A DNA stretch of 64,000 bases from Syngnathus acus (Eukaryota; Chordata; Actinopteri; Syngnathiformes; Syngnathidae). A model generated the notes under the pieces. It saw nothing but the letters and a program-made list of their open reading frames with translations, had not been told where the DNA came from and searched no databases. Position numbers and translations under genes: made by a program. This document shows, in pieces, positions 1 to 12,208 of this stretch. The stretch is taken from positions 6,049,412 to 6,113,411 of the forward strand of contig NC_051102.1 of assembly GCF_901709675.1 (NCBI RefSeq), written 5' to 3'. Each line of letters starts with the position of its first letter. Position 1 is the first letter of the stretch.

Positions 1-466
1 GGAGCCTTTTTTCCCCCTTTTTTTTTGCTGACACGTTCAAAACGACAAGCGCTGGCAGCAGAGGCAGCCTCATGCTTGAGAAACTCCCCTTAAGTGCGTG
101 CACACCGTAACGCAAGCTCTCCTTCCTTCTCACCATCATAACTCTATCACGCTGTCCTGACTGAGCCACTGCAAGGAGACCCAGCAGAGCAAAAGAAGCA
201 AAGATGGATTTTCACTCCATTTCAGCGGCGAGACAATAACAATGAACAAAAGGAAGAAAAATTTGGCAACTAGACCAGCAGTCTCCAAACACAATATTGC
301 CCTTCCGTGTAATTTTTAGAAGCGGTTTGGTTGATGCCAGACCATTTTAGTGACTTCTGATCTCGAGTGCCAAAAATCACTGCTTCCATTTTCAACTCTT
401 TGTGAAGTGGGATTTTCTTCAATACCGTCAAGTCGAACAAAATGACAGAAGTACAAAAGGACTTAC
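1..466 (-). other. Intron of pip5k1c, window edge
   Basis: Sequence downstream of the GTAAGT donor at 461-466 (minus strand). I looked for the terminal PIP5K1C exon (a W-V-Y-S-P-L-type segment) and did not see it, so the last coding exon is presumably left of position 1. No other feature recognised. Confidence 0.6.
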
Positions 467-3400
467 AAAGTAGATATCAGAAACCTGCACCTCCCCATCC
501 AGTGAGTTGTGGCTGCTGGAGACGGACAGCTGATTGCTCATTGGTTTGCCTGCAGGGTGGTGGGGAGACGAACTTTGCATGGAGGCGTGAGGGGACGCGG
601 GACGGATGGGGGTAAACGCCGAGGACGGCTGCAGTGCGGAACGTGTAGCTTGCGTGCGAGGGGTCGCCGCGCGTGTGAGGGGGGAGGTGAGTGCTTCGGT
701 GGAGGGGCGGATGGAAGAGGAAAGTGTGGAGGAGGACTGGCAAGCTGATTGAGCAGTGGCGGAGGAGGACAGGAAGGTGGGAGGAAGCGTAGACGAGTAA
801 TGCGCAGTGGAAGGAGGAGGAATGAAGCTGGGCTGATTGTCAGCTGGCGAGCTCGCTTCGGTCTTCTGTGTCAGCTCAGTGCTGGATGGAATTTTACTGT
901 ACACAAAAAAAATGGATATCATTTTTCATCACTCGACACCTCTTGATGTTATCACCTATAAAAACGGTGTGTACCTGAGCTCAACCTCTACCGTTATGGT
1001 CTCCTGTCTCTTCTCATGAACGTCAACAATCTTTTTGTGGAGCCTAAAATTATACAACAAGAATATTAATGATTGCTAATTTTTTTAATTGTTTTTTTTT
1101 CCTCACTTGGCCATATTGGGTGAGAGCATTTGTTTCCTGCAGCGCGGGTGCTCGGGTGTATCGAAGGGGGTGGTGGTGGGTAAGGAGTTGTTCGAGGAGA
1201 GCGTGGTGGCGATTGATGCCGTGGTGGCGTCTTCAAAAGAGGGAGGCGTGCAAGGCGGCTCTCTCCCTAATTGGCAAACAGAACAGGATATGATTATGAT
1301 GAGGAACCTAAAAGCTTTTTTTGAGAAGCACTGATGGGTCATTTTGACCCAGCTTAGCAGAGCGACACAAGCACAGGGCAGTTTTTTTATTCCTCCGGCT
1401 TAGATTCTTAAGAGCGATTGCAGAACGGCCGATGACAGCTCTGGAATTTATACAGACGGGGTAAAATTTGGAAAGCTTGCAATGTTCCAGTGTGCCCAGC
1501 AAGCATGTAGTCTGTCTGGTTACACAACTGACAAGGTGGAATTTATGAGCATTGAGCTGTGAACGTTTTGGGATAAAAACTACATGAAGAACATCCAAAA
1601 ACCTACAATTGTATAAATATTAAGGGAAAAAAAATAAAAAGGTGATTAAAACGGCTGAGGCATAAGCATCCTAAGAGTGCATTTTTAGTTTGGGAAAGTT
1701 TTGCCTGTACTTTATTTTGTTGGCACTGCTGCTTGCTGCTGCTGAGCTGTTCTTTCTCCAGAAGATCAATAAAGGTTGACTTTATCCCATTTAAACAGAA
1801 AATGGAACACTCAAGTGGGGAGGATTTAAAGTTGGCGTGCCAAAGTTCAGAATGAAACAATGCAAATACAAAGCAATAAAAAAAAAAAAGAGCGCTTAAT
1901 CTTTTTAGTTTTACGACTCGTGATGGCTGTCAAGTTGCTCAGAGATTATTTTTGGATTTATATGAGACTGCACCGAAAACATATGTTGAACATGTCCTAC
2001 CACTGTCCTCCAGCATGAGGAAGCTGTGAGGTCCTCGCAGGCTCTCCAGGTTTTCCTGCCTCTCGTCGTTTTGCGACGGACGCTGGCCGGCCGACCCGGA
2101 TCTTAACATGGCGAGAGTTCCTCGACCTCTCTTTGAAGGAGATGGTCTTAATGCTGCGAAAAGAAATCATCGTAGTTATTAAAGCTCAATGCAGCTATTT
2201 TTTATTTTTTTCAAACTCACAGCAGCTCTTCCTGAAGACGACGGCGCTACAAAATTTGTAGAAGCGCTCGGCGTAGAAACCCGGCCTGTGAACGGATACT
2301 GTGTCCTGAGGATCGTTAGGGAAACAAACGACTGATATCAGATCGGTATTTTATGTGTACTGCATAAAAGACATACTAAAAGAAATGAGGCAGTTGCAGT
2401 TTTATTAGCTTGATTTGTTTGAGTGCTACGTGAGACGGAAATCTACTCACCCCATCGTGGATGAGAGACTTCCAGGAGTGCTCCAATTTCTTAATCAAGC
2501 TGGAAGATAATTGAATAATTTAGGTCAACTCTCTCGATTTATCCAAAGCATTGATTGCCAACTTATGTGAAGCAAAGTGCTAAAAGTCACACTTTAGATT
2601 TTATTACAGGTTGTACAGGGCTGGGTTGATTTCGTTAGCTCTCATCTATTTGTAATGTGCAATGTAGACAAGATTGATTGAAATTCCTGACGTGTAATTT
2701 TAATGGCAGCCGAAGTCTTATTACAGTTCGCACTACTTTCATATTTAAACAGTGTTTTGGCGCCATCTTGTGACAACTTAAGGCATTTCAGGAAACACAA
2801 AAACTGTAACTCCCTGTAACTTCCACTAACAACCCAGGCGAAGCTTACCTTGAAGAATTTTTTTTGACAGCATTTACTGCTTGCCTTTTTGACCTATACT
2901 TTGGCACCATCTTGTGGCATCTTAGGGTATTACAGAATGAGCAGAAAAACCCCCCCAGCAAAAATCTGACGATGGGTCTCAGAAAAAAAATAAAAATCAG
3001 TCAATAGGCAGGGGGTCACTGTTCACCAAACTTGGCAATAAAAAAAGGTACTAAAATGTGATTTAGTTCATTAGAAAGAGTCAAGGGCTTTCCAAAATGA
3101 CTGACATCTAAAACACAATGTCCTATAACGTTATTGAAATTCACACAATGTCTCAAAGTGACTGTCTTTCGGCATCAATAGTAAATGAATCATTAAAATG
3201 CGCGACTTATACCGATAGGACTGCAGAATGTCGATGATGCCGACGAACAGGAGGAGGTTCTCTCCTTTGACTCCCACGGCTGGAATACCACCCATTCTGC
3301 AACAGAGGGGGAAGTTATCATTCAGTGTGTGTGTGTGTGCATGTGTGTGTGTAGATAAGCTTTTTGTGAGACCTACGTGTCATCATGATCGAGAGTTTCC

Positions 3401-6400
3401 CTGCATGTGGACCCTCCCTGTATAGACTCAATTGCAGTGGAGTACAGAGCTCTCTGAGCAGCAGGCCGCATTTCATCCACGCCACCTGCTGGCGAACCTT
3501 GGGACTGACGTTCTCTCTGTGCTTGTGTCTTGTTATGGACTCCGAGGAGCAAACTGTAGTCCATTATCTTGAAACTCTCCAGCACCTGACATGAAAAGAA
3601 TAAGTTGAAGAAGTTTGGATGTTTCTTTATTTTCTGAGAAGGACGCAAAAGTCTTACCAGACAGTCTCTTTGTAGGGTTTTGACCAAAGCATTGTACGTG
3701 TCCTGGTCCAGACTGAGACCCTCGGGAACGTCACTCAGGAAGTCCAGATCTTTAAAAGTGGGTTTGGTTTTCTCCCGCTCTTTTTTCGACGCTCGCCTCT
3801 TATAAGTGGAGCCCTTCAAGTCGAATTTAAGGTGCATGCGTACAGAGCGCGGTAGAATATTGTTCATCACAACAAGTCGGATGTTTTTACCCCCGCACTG
3901 GACACAATAGAGGCCAAAGAACTTTGGCAGCAATGTCCGAGGGTTCTGGTTCAAGTTCTGGGGAGGGCAGTGAAAATGTAGAAATTAAAAAAAAAAATCA
4001 AAAATCTGTATTTGTGTACATGACATACACTAATCACAAAAAGTATGATTGGGCTTTAAGGTAACATTTGAGAACATTTGTTTCCTTGCACCTGCCGGAC
4101 AGCGTGACACATTCACGAGGTCTTAGCTCATGCTGCGGTTCTGCTAAGTCTGTTAAGGAGTACTTAGCTAGGTCCAACCTCTCCGACACACAACTTGATG
4201 CAGCTCACTTAGGAATGGCTACATTTGGTAACCAATGGCAACTGAGTGTGTTGACGTGGGACTTACCATGTAGTAGCCAGGAAGAAGTTTTTGTAGAAAC
4301 TCTGCCTCCTTGTGTTGGACAGTTTTGATAATGAACTCATCATCGCGTGTTACGTAGAAAATGGAGCCGCTCGCTCCTGGATTGGTCAACTCAATCAGTG
4401 GCTCATTACAAAGGGAATACTGGAAAGAAGCAGAAATGTAATGTAAAACTGAAGCAAGGACACACCTTGATTTATTTTCTTTTTTTTAAGCAGGATTTAA
4501 CATTTTGGCAGCTTTATTAAAATTGAGCGAGCAAATGCAAAGGACAGAAAGTGTATTGCTCCTGGTTGAGTTTAAAAAAAGGGAGCATTAGTCTGCTAAT
4601 CTTCCTCTGGCACAACGAGACCGCATGAGCTTAAAGACTTGTGCAGCGTGTGTCTGCACATGTATGCAAATGTGCATGGGTGTTTTATTTGATAACTTAA
4701 AGTTCCCACAAATCAAAATTATATTTAGCTCATGATCGAGTGAGAGCGATTACATTGCTATCTTGAAGTTTATCAAGCGCGTGAAAGAAAATTGTGCAGA
4801 TCTGTGAAGTGGATTAAATGATGAGTTCAAGCCTTGTTAATTGGTGCTTGAAGCGGTGATGATTAAAAATGCTGTTTTGATGCTTTGCCGTGCAACAAAT
4901 TAAAACGCCTGCTCAAAAGTTTTGGAACACCTCGATTTTCAATTTTTCAAATCGATTCTTTTACTTGTTAAAATGGTACAAATTCATTCTTTTTTCGACT
5001 TCACCCAAAAAAACATTACCAGGTAGTCATCTGGCCGGATTCCAAACAGTTCCCTGAAGTAGCGGAAAGCCACGGGGGCGTAGGTTTTAAACCTGAAGTC
5101 TAGAAAGTGGTGGGCCGGTGTAAGGTTGCTGCCCTCGCTGCGACGAAAACAAAAGTGGATTAGACACTGCGCTCGCTAAAATGTTTCCTGTGGCATTCGT
5201 GAAAAAAGCCACCTGGGGAAGAAGATACTTTCCACCACATAGAAGTCTTGCATGAGCACGTCTCTCTCGGGCTTGGAGCTGAGATTGCCAACCGTATAGC
5301 CAATACCCAGTTGGATGGCTCCTTTTAAGGCGGAGGAGGAGGTCTGGGGGCGGCATGAAAAAAAATGTTGAATAGTTCCACGGAACGAAATGCAAACAGA
5401 AGGATAAAAATGGCAACCTTCTTGTACGTTGTCTCTCCTGAGGCATCGACTCTCCTGTGGCCGATTTTCTTCTCGTGAGCTTGGCCTGCTCCAAATGGGG
5501 ACGGCATCTGTATCAAAACATAGACGTCTAGTCATTTCAGACTTTTGCCTATACGGACAGGAGGTGGAACACTCACCTCTGCTTGACACTTTTTGGCTGG
5601 ATCTACACGGACAGAAGGGAAAATACAAGGGCAAATGTTAATGTGATAATTGTTTGTAGAATCAGGCGGCATCTATTTGTCCAGATGTAACTGGTAACAT
5701 AGTCGAGTTCAATATTTATTCACCTGCTTCCCAACTCGGTTTGTACATGACAAATATCATCGCACTACTACTTTCAAAGGCCCGCCGATAAAAGTACACA
5801 AAGGGACAAAAGGATTTGGCTGCCAAAATGGACAACAGGAATAAAAACAAGTTTGATCTGTCGTAGGAATTTTTGTGAGGTCAATGGTGCTGAACATTGA
5901 TTGTCCGAAATGCCTTTACAGAATTAAGATTTTTTTAATCAATATACCACCTGCCTGTACTAATTAATTTCCTACAGTCAAAATCATTGTTACAAATATT
6001 GGTATGTATTCAATACAGGTGCAGCTATCGATTATTCTTGTATTCGAGTAATTAGCGTTTTTTTTTTTTTTTTTTACATCGATTAATTGAGTAATCGGAT
6101 AAAACATGCTTTTGCCGTTTTCTTTAGAAAATAAAGACACTATGTATTCTTTACTGCACAACGAATCATCGAGCCAGAGGAAAAATTAATTGATGCCTTT
6201 TTATAATCGAATTATTTGAATTACTCGAATTGTTTCCGCCCTAGTATGCAGAAATAAAACTTTAGCAACCTAATTCATAGCAAATTATGACTCAACTCAC
6301 CAGCAAACGAGTTTAGGTTTGATGTTCGCCAAACAGAAAAGCAATGAAAAAGGAATCAGACCAGAGCAGTTGACACTCTATAGGATTTCTATTCTTACAA

Positions 6401-8979
6401 GAACCACGTTGGTCCTGAGAAGGAAAACACTCTATTGGATTGACTTCCTCCTTAATCTTAGTGTCACCATTGGCTGACGTCTGAAGATCACATTGCTAAC
6501 CAACCAGACACGAGGACTCCGAGACGTTTGTTCAGCTAATAAGATGACTCGTTGCTTACTTGGCTTGCATGGCAAGATAAAGCAGCAGTGGAGGAAGTCG
6601 AAGGGAAACGAAATGACTATCTACGTCGAACAAACTGCTTGGCTTGCATGGTCATGTCATTTTTTTTCAGGCCATGCCAGGGCGAAGATTAAGTACAAAG
6701 TAGGGATAATGAACTTTTAAGGCACGCAAAGCATTTGTAGCAGATGTCACTTCATCTCTGAGGCTTGATAGCACATTGACAAAAAACATCAACTTCTCTT
6801 TCGTGGACCCAGCTCAGTGGCCTAGTGGTAGAGTGTCCGCCCTGAGACTGGAAGGTTGTGGGTTCAAACCCCGGCCGGGTCATACCAAAGACTATAAAAA
6901 TGGGACCCATTGCCTCCCTGCTTGGCACTCAGCATTAAGGGTTGGAATTGGGGGGTTAGATCACCAACTGATTCCCGAGCGCGGCACCGCTGCTGCTCAC
7001 TGCTCCCCTCCCCCAGGGGATGGATTAAAATCACACGGGGATGGGTTAAATGCAGAGGACAAATTTCACCACACCCATGTGTGTGTGTGTGACGATCATT
7101 GGGACTTTAATCTTTAATCTTTTTAATCTTTTAATATGTAAATACAAACAATACAAAAAATTTATTTTATTCAAATTATGCAATTGTGCTATTACGTTTG
7201 CACTTGTATCATCAGTTTGTCTTGCTGGAAAACTGAATTTCCCCCCGGGATCAATAAAGTATCTAACTATGAGCTATTTAGCTAGCTAGCTATCCATCTA
7301 CCCATCAAGTGTCAAATAAAACAAGCACATAAAACTTTTATTTGCAAATGTCTCAACATGTATTTTGTGAGCCAATTGAAGTATGGGAAGGTACAAGTCT
7401 ATGTAAAGCAATGCGCCCAGACGTCCAAACCTGCGTCTTAATCCCGAGACAAAGCCTGTCAAGCATAACAATGAGGATTAAGATTTGGTAGACACACGCA
7501 TCCATACGGAGGATTGGGGTTAAGAAAGAATTTTATGTCATGAGGTGTAAGCAAAACACAAGTTTCAAGCCATTTCCTATTGGCTCGTTTGAAAACTGAA
7601 CATTGTAAAACCAAATATTAGGGACTTGAGCGTTATAATAAATGTTCTTACTATAGGAGTCTTCTGGATCAATGGAGGGAATATTGTACATCCTGTTGCT
7701 GTAGTTTTTAAATCCATTTTGGCATCATGCACAAGAAGAATAATCCGGTAAATTGATGCTAATTTTATGCAGTGTTATGCAGGTTCACACATTAACACTC
7801 CACATTTAATACACTCTGATGTAACTCGGAATTTATGATTGCACCTAAACATCATAAACCTGCCACGCATACTCTGAATTTTTTATTTTTTTTTTTTTGC
7901 TTGAATATCTGCAGCGGTTCTTTGAAGCGATAGCAACGAGGGATTAGTGTGTGTGGTTTATGTTCTAATAATTCCATGTCGCATTATGTAAGATCTGACA
8001 GGGAGGAGGGAAAAATAGATATGCAAAGATGAGGAGAGGCTGAGGAATTAAATCCACTAGGGATCGGTGTCGAGAATCGGTTTCATGTGCATGTATTCAC
8101 ATAAACAATTCCAGTACATACCCATTCCGTCGACTTCTTTTACCCTCCAGCAGTTTTATTCAAGTGTTGGATGAAAGCATCCTAAACAAGCCTATTGGGC
8201 CATTTTGTAACAGAACACCAGCTGTGCGTGAACTTATGATACGCCTTTATCTAACAATCTAATGTGTTATTCATTTCAACAGCTTCTTAAAAGCCATTTA
8301 GTTGTGTTTAACTTTGGAGATAGATAGTATAGATGTGTATTTTATCTTGAAAAACTGCTTGTTTATAAGAATAAGATTTTTTTATTTAACTCAAGTGCAA
8401 TACATTTTTTCCCAGATGTGTGCAGTTTTATTTTTTATAGTCATTATATATTATTTGTCAGCCTGTACATAATGTTACAGTGGTTTATAAATTAGTCATA
8501 GCATCAATGTGAGCCACTTGGAAAGCATTTTCTTCAGGTAGTACTACTGAGCTTCTTAATATGAATATATTTAATGCAAAACATTTGAAGGGGTGTATTA
8601 TGGGGACATCTAACAGGTTAGGGTGATATTGATTCGGAAATCATTAACATGATCAGTGTCTTCACATGATAATAATAATAATAATAATAATGATAATAAT
8701 AATATAACCATATGAAATCTCAGCAAATTTATTTCACAAATATTGATAACCCTTCGCAATGTCAAAAATGGAATAAACCTTTCCTCACTAAATATTACTG
8801 CACTTCAAAATGGCGAATTGACTACCACATACGGGGAAATGTATGATGGATGGGAAGTCTTTGCAAACACGTGAAATGCATAAATTCCCACCTGTGTCTG
8901 CGAGGTCCAGATGCAGACTGAGCCCAGCTTCCTCCTCATTTCCCCGGCTAGTTTCCGCAGTCACTTGGTCCAGCTCCAT
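467..8979 (-). CDS. pip5k1c: Phosphatidylinositol 4-phosphate 5-kinase type-1 gamma (3' end of gene off the left edge)
   Basis: Phosphorylates PI4P to PI(4,5)P2 at plasma membrane, focal adhesions and synapses. I built fourteen coding exons from protein similarity and splice sites; on the plus strand, in gene order, they are 8892-8979, 5577-5602, 5418-5507, 5213-5343, 5020-5137, 4267-4419, 3658-3957, 3377-3585, 3213-3296, 2451-2499, 2221-2305, 2001-2153, 1107-1266 and 467-896. Phases agree throughout, giving 692 codons. Visible motifs: the [10 protein letters not shown] segment (about residue 248), [11 protein letters not shown] (about 310), the catalytic IID (about 394) and the activation loop with FYAERF (about 425). 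CTPPSF and [11 protein letters not shown] match the gamma isoform tail. Exon 467-896 is Ser/Thr/Pro rich, seems longer than in mammals, and ends SDIYF at a GTAAGT donor; the exon with the talin-binding motif must lie left of the window. The donor after exon 5418-5507 (GTTGCC) is weak. Start chosen at MELDQV, matching the mammalian MELE start; an in-frame ATG 14 codons upstream is possible. Paralogue a or b not decided. Confidence 0.93.
5577..5602 (-). other. pip5k1c: 26-nt coding microexon of pip5k1c
   Basis: Flanked by TGTAG acceptor and GTGAGT donor on the minus strand. With one base from exon 1 it encodes DPAKKCQAE and keeps the frame into MPSPFGAGQ of the next exon. It lies in the variable N-terminal region before the conserved [15 protein letters not shown] segment. 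Confidence 0.75.
6808..7133 (+). repeat. tRNA-derived SINE
   Basis: The head has Pol III box A (TGGCCTAGTGG, 6818-6828) and box B (GGTTCAAACC, 6861-6870) with tRNA-like spacing. A body common in fish genomes follows, containing CATACCAAAGACTATAAAAA and a GC-rich GCGGCACCGCTGCTGCTCAC block, then a TG run and a TTTAATC-type 3' tail. It sits antisense in pip5k1c intron 1. The exact family name is not assigned. Confidence 0.8.
7196..7300 (+). repeat. 3' tail of a fish non-LTR retroposon
   Basis: The segment ending GGATCAATAAAGTATCT followed by a degenerate (CTAT/CTAG)n tract is the usual 3' end of abundant fish LINE/SINE copies. Only the tail is recognisable. Confidence 0.55.
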
Positions 8980-10150
8980 GACGACAACCGAGCCGGATGC
9001 GGCGGTCGGAGAAAGCGTCACATTACCACCACGGCACCGCAGCCCACATAACTTTCACAATGGTGGTTAAATAAAACGGAACTGGTAGCCAGTAAGAGAA
9101 ATAAAGTGACATTATTGTGCAGCCACCTCGCCACGCGTCACTGGATTCGCGACGGATGCTCGTCCACGCACAGTAACGTTACAAATCCAGCTTCAGTCAA
9201 ATCTCGACGTCATCATTTCATGCTAACACGAGAACCGCCGCATATAAATAAAAGCAGAATGTTAAAATTAAAAAATGAGACTTGGAACATAATATCCAAC
9301 TGTATCATTAGTGATTTTTCAGATATGTCATTTTTTAGTCAACTTTTGTTGCTCCCAGTGCCATCTTTGTTACTTTTATGTAAAATCTCCGTTTGTTGGT
9401 TTTGCAATCGTTGCCCACCGTTTGAGAGCTATAATTCCGATGAGATCAAGTTTGTGTTATTACACAAAAATATTAAATATATCAAATTATGCCAAATCAA
9501 AGCGCAAAATAAGTGTCCGAAAACATTGGACGCGTGCAGAGAACGCGCAAGCACTTGGCAATAATCTTCTGAATTGTGCGCTACTTTTTCTGAGTAATTG
9601 CGCAAGCTCAGTTGCGTCTGCTCGCTGCTGCACTTAGTCTCTCAACTTTCTTTGAACAACATATACATAAATACAACAAATTTAAGGATGAAACCGTTTT
9701 TAAATGGAGAAAATAAAAACATACAACAATGCCCGACAGATAAATTGTTATAGGTCAATGGTAATTGGATCATTTCCACCATTTGTACTTATGAAATTCT
9801 TGAGACTGACGCAATAACTGTGCAGCAAAACATAATTCATCTTTTATTGACATTTAATTCTCTGTAAAGTAATACTGATAATTATGCAAGTACAGCAGAC
9901 AAATATAATTTCTACCTGGTGGATACAGATAAATCTAAACATTAACGGCCGAGACCTTATGATTCTCACAAGCAAGTGAATGCAAAGCAAAATTGGTCAA
10001 TTCAATTTCAATCTAGAAACCGCTTTTGCTTTCAGTGAAGCTATTCTCAGTAGTTTGGGAACGTGAGCGAACTATAACATCTTTGGCTTTAGACAAGCAG
10101 CATAACGAATATACACAAAACCAATGATTACATAAGAAAGGAATGGCTGT
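8980..10150. other. Intergenic: pip5k1c 5' region and gpx4 3' flank
   Basis: About 1.1 kb between the pip5k1c start codon and the gpx4 poly(A) signal, both genes on the minus strand. The part near 8940-9060 is relatively CG-rich and probably contains pip5k1c 5' UTR and promoter; no TATA box stands out. Open frames at 9106-9637 show no recognisable similarity. Confidence 0.5.
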
Positions 10151-10176
10151 TTTTGCTGCAAGATCACTCAGGAATC

Positions 10177-10182
10177 TTTATT
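10177..10182 (-). terminator. gpx4: Poly(A) signal AATAAA of gpx4
   Basis: Canonical AATAAA on the minus strand, about 185 nt beyond the gpx4 stop codon and just past the SECIS element; transcript end expected near 10150-10165. Confidence 0.8.
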
Positions 10183-10229
10183 CATATGGTCTTGTAAGGT
10201 GGTGTAGCAGAACGTCTGGAGGTAGCTGC

Positions 10230-10300
10230 ACGCCGAGTCATCAGACCTGTCCGTCCCAATAATCGGGTTCACAGACAGGACATCATTGGTCCACACATCC
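10230..10300 (-). promoter_or_regulatory. gpx4: SECIS element of gpx4 (3' UTR)
   Basis: On the minus strand the 3' UTR reads an ATGA core (within CCAATGATGTCC), a helix strand CCTGTC, an apical loop with AA (GTGAACCC), the opposing strand GGACAGG, then TGAT. This is the AUGA/UGAU non-Watson-Crick quartet plus apical AA expected of a SECIS, the stem-loop that recruits SBP2 and eEFSec so that UGA is read as Sec. Core about 10237-10289. It lies about 75 nt after the stop codon, in the transcript of a gene with an in-frame TGA. Confidence 0.9.
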
Positions 10301-10364
10301 GCACACCAAATAACCCTCAAGTCCATATGGGAGATCCGTTTGTGATCGAAGACATTCGCTGTTA

Positions 10365-11989
10365 TTACAGGTACGTAGGCAGATCCTTCTCCACCACCTG
10401 CAAATGAAAAATATAAATTGATAAGCTGTTCAGAAGATGAATAAATAGAAATTGTGGATTGAACAAATGCAAAACAGTGTCACCTACGCTAGGATCGTCT
10501 GTTGGACCGTACCGTTTCACCACTTGTCCCTCTTTGTTTATAAGAAACTGTCAAGGAATTAAAATGTGTCTGATTAGTGTGCAGGGAAAAAAGCCCAGGA
10601 ACAATAATATTACCAAAATATTACAAATTACCTTAGTGAAGTTCCATTTGATGTTACTGTGAAAACATTGGGAGAGAAAAACAGATCAGTTTTGTATTTC
10701 TAGCAATGAAATAGAAAAATAAATAGTTTGCACTATTTATGATGGATACATTCATGATGGAAAACATACTTTCCAAAGGTTCCCTTTCCCTTCGGCTGTG
10801 CTTTCATCCATTTCCAAAGAGGGTGAGCGTTGTCTCCGTTCACATCAATTTTACTGAAGAGGTCAAAGTTTGCATTGAAACCTTTGGCAAACTCTTTAAT
10901 CTCCGCATCAGTTCCAGGCTCCTGTAAACCATCACCAGGAAGAAACAATTTTTCAAAACTTATCCGTTATTGTGTTAATGTTATATATCAAAAGCGCTAG
11001 TGGTAGTTACCTGCCCTCCAAACTGGTTACAAGGGAAGCCAAGGATGCGTAAACCCTTCTCAGCCAGGGAAGCGTGCATTTCCGCAAGCTGAGTATAGTT
11101 TACGCGGGTCTTTCCTCATTTGGAGGCCACATTTACAATGATGCAAACATTACCCCTGTCACAGAAACATACAGCCAACGGGCAAGTCAGGAATAGTTGC
11201 TACGATTTTAAAATTGCAATGGTAATACTGAAATGTGTTCCTAATATGAAACTATCATTTACTGTAGCTGCTGGGCAAATAACAAAATATTGTTTGTTTT
11301 TTCTTTTTCTGACAAGTATAATGTAAACACAATAGTAGTGATGCGTTCAAGTACCCTCAATCAGCCACCACTAAAGCATGTACTTGTACTTATGTCGCAA
11401 GAAATGATTGGGGAACTCTGCAATACATTGAGTCATGCACAACGACATCTCACCTGTATTTTTCAAGAGACACCTCATTGCCATCGATATCCTTGGCAGA
11501 GAACTCATAGATGGACTTGGCATTTTGCCAGTCGTTCACTTGTGCACACTGCATAAAGGTGAGAAAGCATATAAGGGGTAAAGGTCAAGCTGTATAAAGA
11601 TGCTGTGTACAGTAGTACACTGCAGCGCCATTTAGCATAAGAAGCTAATGGCACAAATCCAACAGACTAGAGTTAATAATGCATGACAAAAGAGCACATT
11701 TGAGAAATAACTAAGCCATTATTTGCTATCGATGCATACACAACAAAACACGCACTAGAAATATTGTACCGAGCTCGGACCTATTTCTCGTTGCACCGCG
11801 TTTTAAAAATAGTAGCACAGGTCACCCAACGTTGCAAGCGCATTGATAATGGTGGGTAAATAAATCGCTTTAATGGCGTAATAATAGATAAATCGATTGC
11901 ATTGGGTTGAAATGCCTTACCATTGTTCGGGTTACTCCTCTGCACCCAAGTACGCTTATCAACACGGAAGTCGTTCGGAATAACCACAT
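10365..11989 (-). CDS. gpx4: Phospholipid hydroperoxide glutathione peroxidase (selenoprotein)
   Basis: Reduces phospholipid hydroperoxides with glutathione and protects membranes from ferroptotic damage. Complete gene, seven coding exons on the minus strand, in gene order: 11921-11989, 11454-11548, 11011-11155, 10770-10921, 10632-10656, 10488-10547, 10365-10397 (579 nt, 192 aa). The frame holds only if TGA at 11116-11118 is read as selenocysteine: context NVASKUGK, residue 68 of the long form and 46 of the short form, the position in mammalian GPX4. Other active-site motifs: FPCNQFGGQ and NIKWNFTK. The C-terminus [10 protein letters not shown] is typical. Exon 1 encodes a 23-residue hydrophobic/basic leader ([10 protein letters not shown] onward) and ends exactly with a second ATG, so mitochondrial and cytosolic forms can come from alternative starts. 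It lacks the oligomerisation loop of GPX1-type enzymes. Paralogue a or b not decided. Confidence 0.95.
11116..11118 (-). other. gpx4: In-frame TGA selenocysteine codon
   Basis: Codon 13 after the split Arg codon of exon 3, between AAA (Lys) and GGA (Gly). Homology resumes immediately after it ([10 protein letters not shown]), and a SECIS is present in the 3' UTR, so it is a Sec codon and not a nonsense mutation. Confidence 0.95.
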
Positions 11990-12174
11990 GCTTATGACAC
12001 CAACGACTGGTGTTACGTCATTTCTTAGCCCCACCCAACGATTGAGTAACGCGCATGCGTGGTGTCCGATGTTTTGAATACAAATTACAAATGTAAATTC
12101 TATAACGTTGCCAATGAACATTTCAAAGCCATTCATAAATTGTTTGCATGTACGCAAATGAATGAGCAATACCT

Positions 12175-12208
<34 letters not shown>

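Larger units (their letters stand above)
5603..8891 (-). other. First intron of pip5k1c
   Basis: About 3.3 kb between the start-codon exon and the 26-nt microexon. It is AT-rich and holds a tRNA-derived SINE (6808-7133), a retroposon tail (about 7196-7300) and a short ATA-type microsatellite near 8670-8700. No exon or conserved RNA was recognised. Confidence 0.7.

Noticed and set aside
2755-2937. Two similar GCxCCATCTTGTG segments about 145 bp apart in pip5k1c
   Set aside because: Too short and diverged to define a repeat; possibly chance or weak CTCF-like sites.
6776-7117. Open frame across 6776-7117 and a possible tRNA gene at 6818-6880
   Set aside because: The A and B boxes and the body belong to a tRNA-derived SINE; the open frame is a shadow of the SINE.
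11116-11118. TGA in gpx4 exon 3 as a nonsense mutation (pseudogene)
   Set aside because: It sits at the conserved Sec position, homology continues after it, and a SECIS lies in the 3' UTR.
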